DNA of 21,550 nucleotides from Zetaproteobacteria bacterium (GCA_021545665.1 JAJRTX010000331.1:1-21550), one strand, 5' to 3'. Shown: positions 14,272 through 21,397, counted from the first letter of the stretch. The notes: a model not told the origin generated them from the letters alone. A program made the numbers and translations.

Positions 14272-15813
14272 TTATGAATCTTCAAAACCTGAATATTTAA
14301 TCCCTGACAAGCGCGATATGTCATAATGCCATGTAGCAAGGTCATTTTTCACAAATTTATTCAAATGATCATGACCACAGGCACGAGCCATGACCTGCAT
14401 CAGTTCCACAGAGGCATCAAAGAAGTTTTGTAGCTGTAGTGCGGATTTTTCTATATCCAGTCGACGTCGCAATTCAGGTTTCTGAGTTGCAATACCTGCC
14501 GGGCAGTTGTTGGTATGACACATTCTGGCCGCAATACATCCGATGGCCTGCATGGCGCTGTTTGCAATTGCAACGCCATCTGCGCCCAAAGCCAATGCCT
14601 TCACAAAATCAATCGGCATACGCAAGCCACCCGTAATAATCAGGGTGACTCGGCCACTTGCGTTCTGCTTGTCCAGATGTCGACGGGCTCTGGCCAATGC
14701 TGGAATGGTTGGGACGCTGATATGGTCTCTGAAAATTTCGGGTGCAGCACCTGTGCCGCCACCGCGGCCATCCAATATGATGTAATCAGCACTGGCATCC
14801 AGAGCGAACTGGATATCACGTTCAATGTGGTTGGCGCTTAATTTGAATCCCACTGGAATGCCACCGCTTACTTCTCTGACTCGATCAGCAAAGCGTCTGA
14901 AATCCGATGTTGATGTGAGATCCCTGAATGTTGGTGGAGAAACAGCGGGCTCCCCTGCGGGGATGTTCCTGACCTGTGAGATTTTACCCCTGTTTTTATT
15001 GCCGGGAAGATGCCCACCAGTACCCGTTTTAGCGCCTTGCCCGCCTTTAAAATGAAAAGCCTGAACCTTTTTAAGCAGATGCTCATGAAAACCAAACTGA
15101 GCGCTGGCCAGTTCATAAAAATAGCGGGAATTTTCTGCCTGCTCTTCAGGCAACATACCACCTTCACCGGAACAAATACCTGTTCCAGCCAGCTCTGCAC
15201 CTCTGGCCAGCGCCACCTTGGCCTCCTCGGACAGGGAACCGAAACTCATGTCCGATACAAACAGGGGGTGTGTTAATATCAGTGGTTTTTTGGCTTCCGG
15301 CCCGATAATTAATTCACTGCCAACGCTCTGATCTTCCAACAGTGGTTTGCTTGCCATTTGAGCGGTCATGATTTGCAGATCATCCCAATGCGGCAGTTGA
15401 TGGCGAGGAACGCCCATGGATGTCATCGGGCCATGATGTCCGAGTTTTGATAAGCCTTCTCTGGCGAGTTGGTGAATCAATGCCACCGTTGGTTCTTCCG
15501 GAGTAGGTACGGCAGTCGGCAAGCCGCTGTCTTTTGCTTTTACGCCGGGGCCTTCCTTGCCAACCTGTTTATCAGAAAACTGTTTATGCGAGCCATCACA
15601 AAAAGGTGCGTTATGCGTGTGCTTGCAAGCGCACAACCAGGCTTCCTGTTCCTCGTCAGAAACAATGACTCGCGGGGTAAACGATGTGCCGATATGTGAA
15701 CCATCACAAAATGGCTGGCTTTTTGATCTGCCACAGGTGCAGAAATGGTATTCCTGCCCTTTGGAGAGATTTACCCTGGCTGGTTTGTTGTCTGCAATGA
15801 TGGGATTGCTCAT
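14272..15813 (-). CDS. Two CDGSH domains fused to a glutamate synthase-like FMN/Fe-S domain
   Basis: 513 aa flavo-iron-sulfur enzyme. Seen: two N-terminal CDGSH sites (Cys25, 27, 36, His40 in CTCGRSKSQPFCDGSH; Cys61, 63, 72, His76 in CACKHTHNAPFCDGSH), then a GltS central/FMN barrel from about 110 with FVSDMSFGSLSEEAKVALA, GICSGEGGM (212-220), KGGQGAKTGTGGHLPG (257-271), LDGRGGGTGAAP and a 3Fe-4S-type cysteine set Cys426-x5-Cys432-x4-Cys437 (MCHTNNCPAGIATQ). It lacks the glutaminase and C-terminal GXGXG domains of GltB, so it is not a stand-alone glutamate synthase; the CDGSH part probably feeds electrons to the FMN/Fe-S core. ATG 15813 overlaps the preceding stop by 4 nt (ATGA), with GGAG upstream. 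Confidence 0.93.
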   Translation of the reverse strand: MSNPIIADNKPARVNLSKGQEYHFCTCGRSKSQPFCDGSHIGTSFTPRVIVSDEEQEAWLCACKHTHNAPFCDGSHKQFSDKQVGKEGPGVKAKDSGLPTAVPTPEEPTVALIHQLAREGLSKLGHHGPMTSMGVPRHQLPHWDDLQIMTAQMASKPLLEDQSVGSELIIGPEAKKPLILTHPLFVSDMSFGSLSEEAKVALARGAELAGTGICSGEGGMLPEEQAENSRYFYELASAQFGFHEHLLKKVQAFHFKGGQGAKTGTGGHLPGNKNRGKISQVRNIPAGEPAVSPPTFRDLTSTSDFRRFADRVREVSGGIPVGFKLSANHIERDIQFALDASADYIILDGRGGGTGAAPEIFRDHISVPTIPALARARRHLDKQNASGRVTLIITGGLRMPIDFVKALALGADGVAIANSAMQAIGCIAARMCHTNNCPAGIATQKPELRRRLDIEKSALQLQNFFDASVELMQVMARACGHDHLNKFVKNDLATWHYDISRLSGIKYSGFEDS

Positions 15814-16751
15814 GCTGAAAATCTCCTGCGGTCATGCGGGGTACTGAAATTCTGCTCAGGGCCTTTGGGTACAATGCGGGTCGGGTTGATCGACTCGTGG
15901 CTATAGTAGTAATGGTTTTTGATGTGTTCGAAATTCACCGTTTCAGGCACGCCCGGCTGTTGATACAGATCGCGCAGGTAGTTCGATAGATTTGGCATAT
16001 CGGTTATCTGGTTGCGGTTGCATTTGAAGTGGCCGACATACACAGCATCGAATCGGATCAGGGTTGTGAACAGTCGCCAGTCAGCTTCGGTGATTTGATT
16101 GCCGACCAGATAACGCTGGGTGGATAACCTTGCATCCACCGTATCGAGTGCTGAGAACAGATTATCGAAGGCCTCTTCATATGGCTCTTGTGTTGTAGCA
16201 AATCCGCATTTATAGACGCCGTTGTTGATGTTGGCATAAACAAAGGCATTGATCTCATCAATTTCTGCACGCAAAGCTTCGGGATAATAGTCATCTGTGT
16301 TGCAGGTCAGTTCATTAAAGGCTGAGTTGAAGATTCGGATAATCTCAGCCGATTCGTTGCAAACGATGCTTTGCTGTTGCCTGTCCCAAAGGATCGGCAC
16401 AGTTACCCGCCCCGTGTAAGCGGGATCGGCCTTATTATAGAGCTGAAAAACGTGGTTGAATCCGTATAGCGGTTCCGGTTCAGCGAATTGCCAGCCCATC
16501 TCCAGCATATGTGGCTGTACGATGGTGACCGGAATGATGGCTTCCAGCTCTTTCAGTTTGCGAAAGATTAATGAGCGATGCGCCCACGGGCAGGCCAGCG
16601 ACACATAGAGATGATAACGGTCTTTTTCGGCAGGAAAGCCACCCTGTCCGAATTTACAATGGAATTTTGACTTGGCGCGATGAAAACGACCATCTTTCGA
16701 AGCCCAACGGCCATCGTCACTTTCCCAAACGCCATCAATCAGCATGCCCAT
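15810..16751 (-). CDS. Glutathionyl-hydroquinone reductase (xi-class GST, YqjG/PcpF-like)
   Basis: 313 aa thiol-dependent reductase that removes glutathione from glutathionyl-hydroquinones, a quinone-recycling or detoxifying activity of xi-class GSTs. Seen: FPAEKDRYHLYVSLACPWAH (40-58 region) with the catalytic Cys54 in CPWAHR, the thioredoxin-fold VTVPILWD, the Glu-Ser pair NESAEIIRIFN, the GST C-terminal LVGNQITEADWRLFTTLIRFD and the family-specific HIKNHYYYSHESINPTRIVPKGP ending. The ATG at 16751 overlaps the OYE stop by one base (TGATG); an in-frame ATG two codons later is possible. Its stop overlaps the CDGSH-GltS start. Confidence 0.95.
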   Translation of the reverse strand: MGMLIDGVWESDDGRWASKDGRFHRAKSKFHCKFGQGGFPAEKDRYHLYVSLACPWAHRSLIFRKLKELEAIIPVTIVQPHMLEMGWQFAEPEPLYGFNHVFQLYNKADPAYTGRVTVPILWDRQQQSIVCNESAEIIRIFNSAFNELTCNTDDYYPEALRAEIDEINAFVYANINNGVYKCGFATTQEPYEEAFDNLFSALDTVDARLSTQRYLVGNQITEADWRLFTTLIRFDAVYVGHFKCNRNQITDMPNLSNYLRDLYQQPGVPETVNFEHIKNHYYYSHESINPTRIVPKGPEQNFSTPHDRRRFSA

Positions 16752-17824
16752 CAGCTTGTTTCCAGTGCCGGGTAATCGGTGTAACCGTGTCCATCTCCGC
16801 CGTAAAAAGTGGCCATATCGGCTTTATTCAGTAGTGCATTGATGCGGAAGCGCTGTGGAAGATCCGGATTGGCCAGGAACGGTACGCCGAAAGCGATCAG
16901 ATCGGCAGCGCCGGAATGAATAGCCTCCGAAGCACGGGCATGATCATAACCGCCGTTGGCAATATAGAGTCCGTCAAACCGTTCTCGCAGCTGGCGGCTA
17001 TCGAAGTTGGCCGCAGATTCACCTGTCATGTCCACTTCGACAACATGCAGATAGGCCAGCCCCAGACCTGAAAGTGCAGTGGCTACATAATTGAATGTGG
17101 CTTGTGTATTGGAGTCAGACATGTCGTTGAAAGCGTTAACCGGAGAGATGCGAACGCCAACCTTATGATGGCCGATCTCATTGCCAACAGCGGCTACGAT
17201 CTCCATTAGCAGGCGTGTACGATTCTCCAGTGAACCACCATAGTTGTCTGTGCGTTGATTGCTGCCGTCGCGAATGAACTGGTCAATCAGATAACCGTTG
17301 GCCGCATGAATTTCAACACCGTCAAAACCGGCATCATTACCTTTTACTGCTGCATGGCGATATTGCTCAACAATGCCGGGAATTTCGGATACTTCCAGCG
17401 CACGTGGTTTGACAAAAACCTTCATGCCTTCATAGGTGATAGCTTCGCCAGCGGGCTGAATGGCTGAAGGGGCGACCGGCAATTTACCGCCATGAAAATC
17501 AGGGTGGGAGATGCGTCCGCAATGCCACAGCTGGACAAAGATGGAGCCGCCCCCGGCATGCACAGCATCGGTGACCTGTTTCCAGCCATCGGCCTGCTGC
17601 TGGTTATAGATACCCGGCGTGGCCGGATAACCGACAGCCAAATCAGAAATCTGGCTTCCTTCGCTGATGATCAATCCTGCCGTGGCGCGCTGGCTGTAAT
17701 ATTCGGCCATGAGCACATTGGCGATGCCGCCGGGGGCGCGGTTGCGCGTTAAAGGCGCCATCACCATGCGGTTATTTAATGGCTGGCCACCCATTTCTAT
17801 GTTGGAAAATAAGTTGTGATTCAT
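16751..17824 (-). CDS. Old yellow enzyme family ene-reductase (NemA-like)
   Basis: FMN-dependent NAD(P)H:alkene reductase, 357 aa. Members reduce electrophilic alkenes, quinones, maleimides and nitro compounds; E. coli NemA is the model. Seen: LFSNIEMGGQPLNNRMVMAPLTRNRA, QLWHCGRISHPDF, GFDGVEIHAANGYLIDQF with substrate-anchoring His173/Asn176 and adjacent Tyr178, NQRTDNYGGSLENRTR, and the C-terminal FMN-phosphate region LIAFGVPFLANPDLPQR and GYTDYPAL. Start at ATG 17824 rather than 17857 upstream: AAGGAG lies about 6 nt before it and the ATG overlaps the methyltransferase stop by 4 nt (ATGA). Confidence 0.95.
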   Translation of the reverse strand: MNHNLFSNIEMGGQPLNNRMVMAPLTRNRAPGGIANVLMAEYYSQRATAGLIISEGSQISDLAVGYPATPGIYNQQQADGWKQVTDAVHAGGGSIFVQLWHCGRISHPDFHGGKLPVAPSAIQPAGEAITYEGMKVFVKPRALEVSEIPGIVEQYRHAAVKGNDAGFDGVEIHAANGYLIDQFIRDGSNQRTDNYGGSLENRTRLLMEIVAAVGNEIGHHKVGVRISPVNAFNDMSDSNTQATFNYVATALSGLGLAYLHVVEVDMTGESAANFDSRQLRERFDGLYIANGGYDHARASEAIHSGAADLIAFGVPFLANPDLPQRFRINALLNKADMATFYGGDGHGYTDYPALETS

Positions 17825-18444
17825 TTTAACTCCTTTGTCTTTTTCTTTAATATGCAAAACAGCGCTTTCGGGTTCCAGTCCATAGTACTTTCGAATACTG
17901 AATTGTGGCTCTCGATCAATTCAAAAGTACCTGAGAATATCTTCTTAATATCGCTAGCCTCAAAGCGATTCGGCGGGCCTTCTTCACTTTTTTCCTGTTT
18001 ATGAAATGTTTTTAGCAGCAGATAACCGTTCTGAGCCAGCAGCTTTGCCACAGATATCAGATAATCCTGCTGCTGTTCCGGTTCAAGCACATGAAAACAG
18101 CCGCGATCCATGATCAGTCCAAAACTGCCTTCAAGTCTGCTTTCCAGCACATCATCACAAACGAAGTCGACTGCTAAACTTTCTTTTTTTGTACGTTGTT
18201 GCGCCTTACGAACAGCCGAAGGTGATATGTCCGTGCCTGTAGATGTAAATCCAAGCCGGGCCAGTTCAATAGCCTGTGTGCCCGGACCTGTACCTAGATC
18301 CAGTGCAGTGGTGGGTGTGATAGCCAGCCTGCGAATAGCATCGGCAACATCGACATCCAGATCAGGGCAGAACCAGGGCATGGTTTCAACATTATCCTCC
18401 CGGTATTGCTCTTCCCATGGTCGTTTTATACGCTCATTTGTCAT
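17821..18444 (-). CDS. Class I SAM-dependent methyltransferase
   Basis: 207 aa Rossmann-like methyltransferase of the TPMT/TehB-like group. Seen: WEEQYREDNVETMPWF (10-25), motif I LDLGTGPGTQAIELA (48-62), the acidic ribose-binding TGTDISPSAV (69-78), FVCDDVL (94-100), and the IMDRGCFHVL (111-120) segment typical of thiopurine/tellurite-type small-molecule methyltransferases; LLLKTFHK and RFEASDI follow. Substrate unknown; by context a thiol, metalloid or quinol is plausible but not shown. The ATG at 18444 is 9 nt after the mini-CDGSH stop, with no strong ribosome site, so coupling is likely. Its TGA overlaps the OYE start. Confidence 0.88.
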   Translation of the reverse strand: MTNERIKRPWEEQYREDNVETMPWFCPDLDVDVADAIRRLAITPTTALDLGTGPGTQAIELARLGFTSTGTDISPSAVRKAQQRTKKESLAVDFVCDDVLESRLEGSFGLIMDRGCFHVLEPEQQQDYLISVAKLLAQNGYLLLKTFHKQEKSEEGPPNRFEASDIKKIFSGTFELIESHNSVFESTMDWNPKALFCILKKKTKELK

Positions 18445-18453
18445 TGCATAGAC

Positions 18454-18576
18454 TCACAGGAAATCATGCGAGCTGTTGCAATAGGGTTGATTGCTGGACT
18501 TGTCGCAGGCACACTGGTAACAGGTTCCGGGTTCGAGAACTGCGGGTTCTCTAACTGTAATCACTGCTTCATTCAT
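18454..18576 (-). CDS. 40-aa CDGSH-like iron-sulfur protein (CNSSH variant)
   Basis: A very small gene easily missed by length cut-offs. It encodes 40 residues: MNEAVITVREPAVLEPGT, then CYQCACDKSSNQPYCNSSH and DFL. The spacing Cys22-x-Cys24-x2-Ser27-x3-Pro31-x-Cys33-x2-Ser36-His37 is exactly that of the CDGSH 2Fe-2S motif, with Asp-Gly replaced by Asn-Ser; an extra Cys19 precedes it. An excellent TAAGGAG stands 7 nt before the ATG. It is placed 9 nt upstream of the methyltransferase and 74 nt after yceI. All four cluster ligands are kept, so 2Fe-2S binding is expected; function is inferred from company with two larger CDGSH proteins in the same operon. Confidence 0.85.
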   Translation of the reverse strand: MNEAVITVREPAVLEPGTCYQCACDKSSNQPYCNSSHDFL

Positions 18577-18650
18577 AGCTATACTCCTTATTTAACAGGC
18601 CCAACAGGATGGCCGGGGGATGTATGGAGGGGGGGGGCGGCCAATTCGGT
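18577..18650. other. yceI to mini-CDGSH spacer with G9/C9 homopolymer
   Basis: A 74-bp spacer containing nine consecutive G on the + strand (18629-18637; C9 on the coding strand) plus a second G5 run (18614-18618). The 6-bp GC arms TGGCCG (18610-18615) and CGGCCA (18638-18643) flank the tract, so a hairpin or a G-rich structure could form between the two operon halves. The tract is long enough to slip in replication or sequencing, but lies outside the reading frames. Confidence 0.5.
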
Positions 18651-19235
18651 TTATTTGCGCACGCCTTCGAAGGAGAAATACAATTCCACATTTTCTGCAA
18701 GCGGGCCGAGTTTGGCTGCTTTGACCATATTATAATCGGACAGGTGCAAGGTTGCGCTGCCTTCAAAACCGCGCCGGTAGCCTCCCCATGGGTCTTTGCC
18801 GACGCCAATCTGGTTGACATCTATGGTCACTTCTTTGGTAATGCCGCGCAGTGTGAGCTTGCCTTTCAACACGCCCTTGCCATTGCCCAGATCCTCATAA
18901 CTGGTGCTGATAAAGCTGGCTTTCGGAAATTTGGCGACATCGAAATAACCGGCGCCGCGCAGATGTTTGTCACGCAGGGCGTGATTGCTGTCGAGGCTGG
19001 CTACATCAATATCGATATTGATGCTGTTGTTGGCCGGGTTGGCCTCATCAACGTGGAAGGAACCATTAAAAGTATTGAAGTTGCCGATCAGCCAGCTGTA
19101 ACCCAGGTGTTTGATCTTGAACTGGATAAAAGCGTGCTGGTCTTTGATATCAATATCGTAGTCCTCTGCGGCTTGGGCCGGAAAGGCAAAAGCCATTGTC
19201 AGTATCAGTGCTGTGAATAGCTGTTTCATTTTCAT
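18651..19235 (-). CDS. YceI family periplasmic lipid/isoprenoid-binding protein
   Basis: Lipocalin-like beta-barrel (194 aa) of the YceI family; structures of relatives bind isoprenoid quinone-like or amide lipids. Seen: signal peptide MKMKQLFTALILTMAFAFPA with a likely cut after AQA (about residue 22), then the family core YDIDIKDQHAFIQFKIKHLG, FHVDEANPANNSINIDIDVA, RDKHLRGAGYFDVAKFP, KGKLTLRGITKEVTID and WGGYRRGFEGSATL. The ATG at 19235 overlaps the cytochrome b561 stop by 4 nt (ATGA) with AAGGAG upstream. The cytochrome b561-YceI pair is a recurrent proteobacterial unit; joint action on membrane quinones is inferred. Confidence 0.94.
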   Translation of the reverse strand: MKMKQLFTALILTMAFAFPAQAAEDYDIDIKDQHAFIQFKIKHLGYSWLIGNFNTFNGSFHVDEANPANNSINIDIDVASLDSNHALRDKHLRGAGYFDVAKFPKASFISTSYEDLGNGKGVLKGKLTLRGITKEVTIDVNQIGVGKDPWGGYRRGFEGSATLHLSDYNMVKAAKLGPLAENVELYFSFEGVRK

Positions 19236-19795
19236 TTCGTTTCTCCTTTGTTTTTTTGGGATATTCCCAACATACGCAGTAACGTGATGTCTTTATCAAT
19301 AAAATGGTGTTTTAAAGCGGCACCGGCATGGGCCGCAGCCAGTCCGATCACGGCCCATGCCACATATAGATGAATCTGTCCGATCAGATCCGCTTCAGTT
19401 TTGGTGAAGGAATAGCTCGCAGGCACCGTGAACCAGCCGAACACATCAATGCCCACACCTTCAGCGGTGGGGATTAAATAACCGGTAATGGTGATGGCAA
19501 ACAGCAACAGGTAGTGCAAGCGGTGAACCACGAGTGCTACAAACTGTTCCCATGCCGCGCCCATCAGATTCGGACGTTTGTTGCTTAGCCGCCAGCCAAA
19601 GCGGAAGATCAGTGCAAACAGCAGCAGCATGCCGATGGCTTTATGAATATAAGGCGCATCGTGATACCAGCTGTCATAATAACCCAACTCCACCATCCAC
19701 AGCCCAAGCCCGAACATGGCGAAGATGACAACAGCCATCAGCCAGTGCATGGCGATGGATACGAGCCCGTATGATGTGGATGAATTGCGTAACAC
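19232..19795 (-). CDS. Cytochrome b561 (CybB-like) di-heme membrane protein
   Basis: 187 aa, four predicted transmembrane helices (about 13-36, 49-68, 90-110, 140-162). Bacterial b561 proteins carry two hemes b and shuttle electrons between ubiquinol and acceptors such as superoxide. Seen: MHWLMAVVIFAMFGLGLWMV with His17, YIHKAIGMLLL with His51, VHRLHYLLLF (His91/94), IGQIHLYVAWAVIG with His142 and AAAHAGAALKHHF with His156, giving the expected bis-His heme ligands. Start is GTG at 19795 with GGAGG about 8 nt upstream. It is the first gene of the redox operon, read divergently from lysR across a 110-bp AT-rich regulatory gap. Confidence 0.93.
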   Translation of the reverse strand: MLRNSSTSYGLVSIAMHWLMAVVIFAMFGLGLWMVELGYYDSWYHDAPYIHKAIGMLLLFALIFRFGWRLSNKRPNLMGAAWEQFVALVVHRLHYLLLFAITITGYLIPTAEGVGIDVFGWFTVPASYSFTKTEADLIGQIHLYVAWAVIGLAAAHAGAALKHHFIDKDITLLRMLGISQKNKGETK

Positions 19796-19835
19796 TGACT
19801 GCCTCCGTTGCTTCCGATGGACAAATTATCGACTT

Positions 19836-19895
19836 TAAATGATTTATAAAAAGCATAAATAAATAATAGACTTGATTAATAAATTGAATCATTTA
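19836..19895. promoter_or_regulatory. Candidate LysR operator region
   Basis: Within the 110-bp divergent gap: TAAATGATTTA (19836-19846) and TGAATCATTTA (19885-19895) form an inverted pair matching at 10 of 11 positions, centres 49 bp apart. Overlapping the right copy is a dyad TGATT-N9-AATCA (19873-19891), which satisfies the LysR T-N11-A rule (T19876, A19888) and lies 14 bp before the lysR ATG. The rest of the gap is almost entirely A/T. Position and symmetry suggest control of both the regulator and the operon. Confidence 0.5.
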
Positions 19896-19905
19896 GTTTT
19901 TTTTG

Positions 19906-20784
19906 ATGACGTTGGAGCAGTTACGCACCTTATGCGCCGTGGTCGAGAAGGGTGGTTTTCATGCTGCCTCCGAAGTGCTATTCCGCAGCCAGTCGGCCAT
20001 CAGTATCGCCATCAAGAATCTGGAACAGGAGTTATGCCTTTTGCTGTTCAATCGCGAGGCCTACCGTCCGGTTCTAACATCGCAAGGTCAGGTGCTTTAC
20101 GGCAAAGCCAAAAGCATTCTGTCTCGCAGCGATGAGTTCTCCAGTATTGCCCGTCACTTCGCCGAAGGAGAGGAAACCGAGGTTTCAATTGCGCTGAGCG
20201 CCATCGCTCCGGTGGAGCAGGTGCTGGATGTGATCAAGCAGATTTTCGAAACGGCTCCCGCCACGCGCATGAGCCTGCAAATCGAAAATATGGGCGGCAC
20301 GCTGGAGCGATTATTGGAAAAGGAAGTCGATTTCGCCATTGCCGAGCGATTCATGCCGGTTGATCATACCGAGGAAGTGCGCCTGACCTCCACCGAAATG
20401 GTGGCTGTGATCTCCGCTGATTTCCCGCTGGCAACCCGGTTTCCGGCCATCACCGTTGCCGATCTGGAAGCGAATGTGCAGGTGGTGGTGCGAGACACCA
20501 GCCGCAATCAGCCCAAACAGAGTGCCGGTGTTCTGGAAGGCGCATCGCAATGGCTGGTCAATGATTTCGATATGAAAAAGCGCATGATCCTCTCAGGCTC
20601 CGCCTGGGGACGCATGCCGCGCCACCGTGTCGCCGAGGAACTGGAAAACGGAAAACTCCTGCAACTTTCCGGCAAAGAACTCGAACCGCTACAGGTAGAT
20701 ATGTACCTCTTCCGCCGCATGGGCGAACCCATGGGCCCCATCGGCGAACGCCTCTGGCAGTTGCTTCAGCAATGTAAGTATTGA
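19906..20784 (+). CDS. LysR-type transcriptional regulator
   Basis: 292 aa DNA-binding regulator. Seen: N-terminal winged HTH (about 3-62) with LEQLRTLCAVVEKGGFHAAS, QSAISIAIKNLEQELC and LFNREAYRPVLTSQGQVLY, a linker helix, and a substrate-binding domain with VSIALSAIAPVEQVLD, DFAIAERFM, VVVRDT and a GSAWGRMP segment near the effector cleft. I chose ATG 19906 over a TTG one codon upstream. It diverges from the redox operon, the usual arrangement for a LysR controlling adjacent genes. GC and codon use appear higher than in the preceding AT-rich gap. The effector is unknown; a quinone or electrophile is suggested by the target genes only. Confidence 0.94.
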   Translation: MTLEQLRTLCAVVEKGGFHAASEVLFRSQSAISIAIKNLEQELCLLLFNREAYRPVLTSQGQVLYGKAKSILSRSDEFSSIARHFAEGEETEVSIALSAIAPVEQVLDVIKQIFETAPATRMSLQIENMGGTLERLLEKEVDFAIAERFMPVDHTEEVRLTSTEMVAVISADFPLATRFPAITVADLEANVQVVVRDTSRNQPKQSAGVLEGASQWLVNDFDMKKRMILSGSAWGRMPRHRVAEELENGKLLQLSGKELEPLQVDMYLFRRMGEPMGPIGERLWQLLQQCKY

Positions 20785-20825
20785 CGAAATATGTCAATTA
20801 TTATTCAGATTAGGATTATCAGCTG

Positions 20826-21101
20826 TTACAAGCGGCGACAAAATTCCACTGCGGATTCAATAGAATAATCCTTACGCAATTCCAGTAAATCCTGATCGCC
20901 ACTGATCAGGTAGTCCGCACCCGATGCGATGAAAGCCGCCAAACCCGGGGCATCGTCCTCGTCACGGGGAATAACCGCATCTACCCCCTGAATATCGACA
21001 ATTTCAGCACGGAATCGGAGCAACTCAATAAAATGATCAATTTCTTCATCCGACCATGTTAATCGTTTGCGAATTTTCGGATAAGCCAGCACAACTTTCA
21101 T
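20826..21101 (-). pseudogene. PIN-domain toxin, N-terminal half missing
   Basis: 91 aa. The sequence from AYPKIRKRLTWSDEEIDHFI onward matches the C-terminal two-thirds of PIN-family toxins (COG1569 type, usually about 135-140 aa), with DEDDAPGLAAFIASGADYLI and SGDQDLLEL (Asp50, 63, 69). The first approx. 45-50 residues, including the strand with the catalytic Asp of the VVLDTNV motif, are absent: MKVV joins directly to LAYPKIRKR. There is no room upstream, because the ATG overlaps the antitoxin stop by 4 nt. An in-frame internal deletion is the simplest reading, and nuclease activity is probably lost. It could instead be a truncated but expressed protein that titrates the antitoxin. Confidence 0.72.
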
Positions 21102-21370
21102 GAGTTTGAACGAACTGCTGTGAGAGCCTCCTGAAGTTCATCCTGCAACACATCCTCAGGGGCATCCTTGGCTTGTGCCGCCATGTTATCACACAATGCA
21201 TCAAACTTATTTTGCATCAATCGAATCTTTTCAAACAAGGCGATATCAACAATCGCCGCAACAGGGTTACCGCTTTTTTGAATCACGATGGAATCATGAC
21301 GACAAGTCACTTCATTCAATAACTCACCCAGATTATTGCGCACTGTCATAGCCGATGCTTCTCGAATCAT
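21098..21370 (-). CDS. Phd/YefM family antitoxin
   Basis: 90 aa antitoxin. Seen: the N-terminal DNA-binding Phd/YefM fold with MTVRNNLGELLNEV, HDSIVIQKSGNPVAAIVDIALFEKI (typical 'ivi.k.gkpvAvivp...ye.l' pattern), and a C-terminal helical, acidic tail (residues about 55-90) that would wrap the toxin. The ATG at 21370 is preceded by GAGAGGTAAG. A palindrome immediately upstream is a probable autoregulatory operator. The toxin follows with a 4-nt ATGA overlap, standard for such modules. Confidence 0.88.
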   Translation of the reverse strand: MIREASAMTVRNNLGELLNEVTCRHDSIVIQKSGNPVAAIVDIALFEKIRLMQNKFDALCDNMAAQAKDAPEDVLQDELQEALTAVRSNS

Positions 21371-21375
21371 GGCTT

Positions 21376-21397
21376 ACCTCTCAATATAATTGAGGTA
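21376..21397. promoter_or_regulatory. Palindromic operator candidate of the antitoxin-toxin pair
   Basis: Two overlapping palindromes lie just upstream of the antitoxin: outer arms TACCTC (21375-21380) and GAGGTA (21392-21397), and inner arms CTCAAT / ATTGAG around ATA (21380-21394). They overlap the ribosome-binding region, matching the known habit of Phd-type antitoxins of binding palindromes at their own promoter. I could not assign convincing -35/-10 boxes. Confidence 0.5.

Noticed and set aside
18406..18735. 109-aa + strand frame opposite the mini-CDGSH gene
   Set aside because: The opposite strand has an excellent ribosome site, exact CDGSH ligands and operon context; the + frame also crosses the start of the methyltransferase gene and the G9 tract.
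18609..19220. 203-aa + strand frame antisense to yceI
   Set aside because: The - strand frame has a signal peptide and the full YceI pattern; the + frame is its complement shadow.
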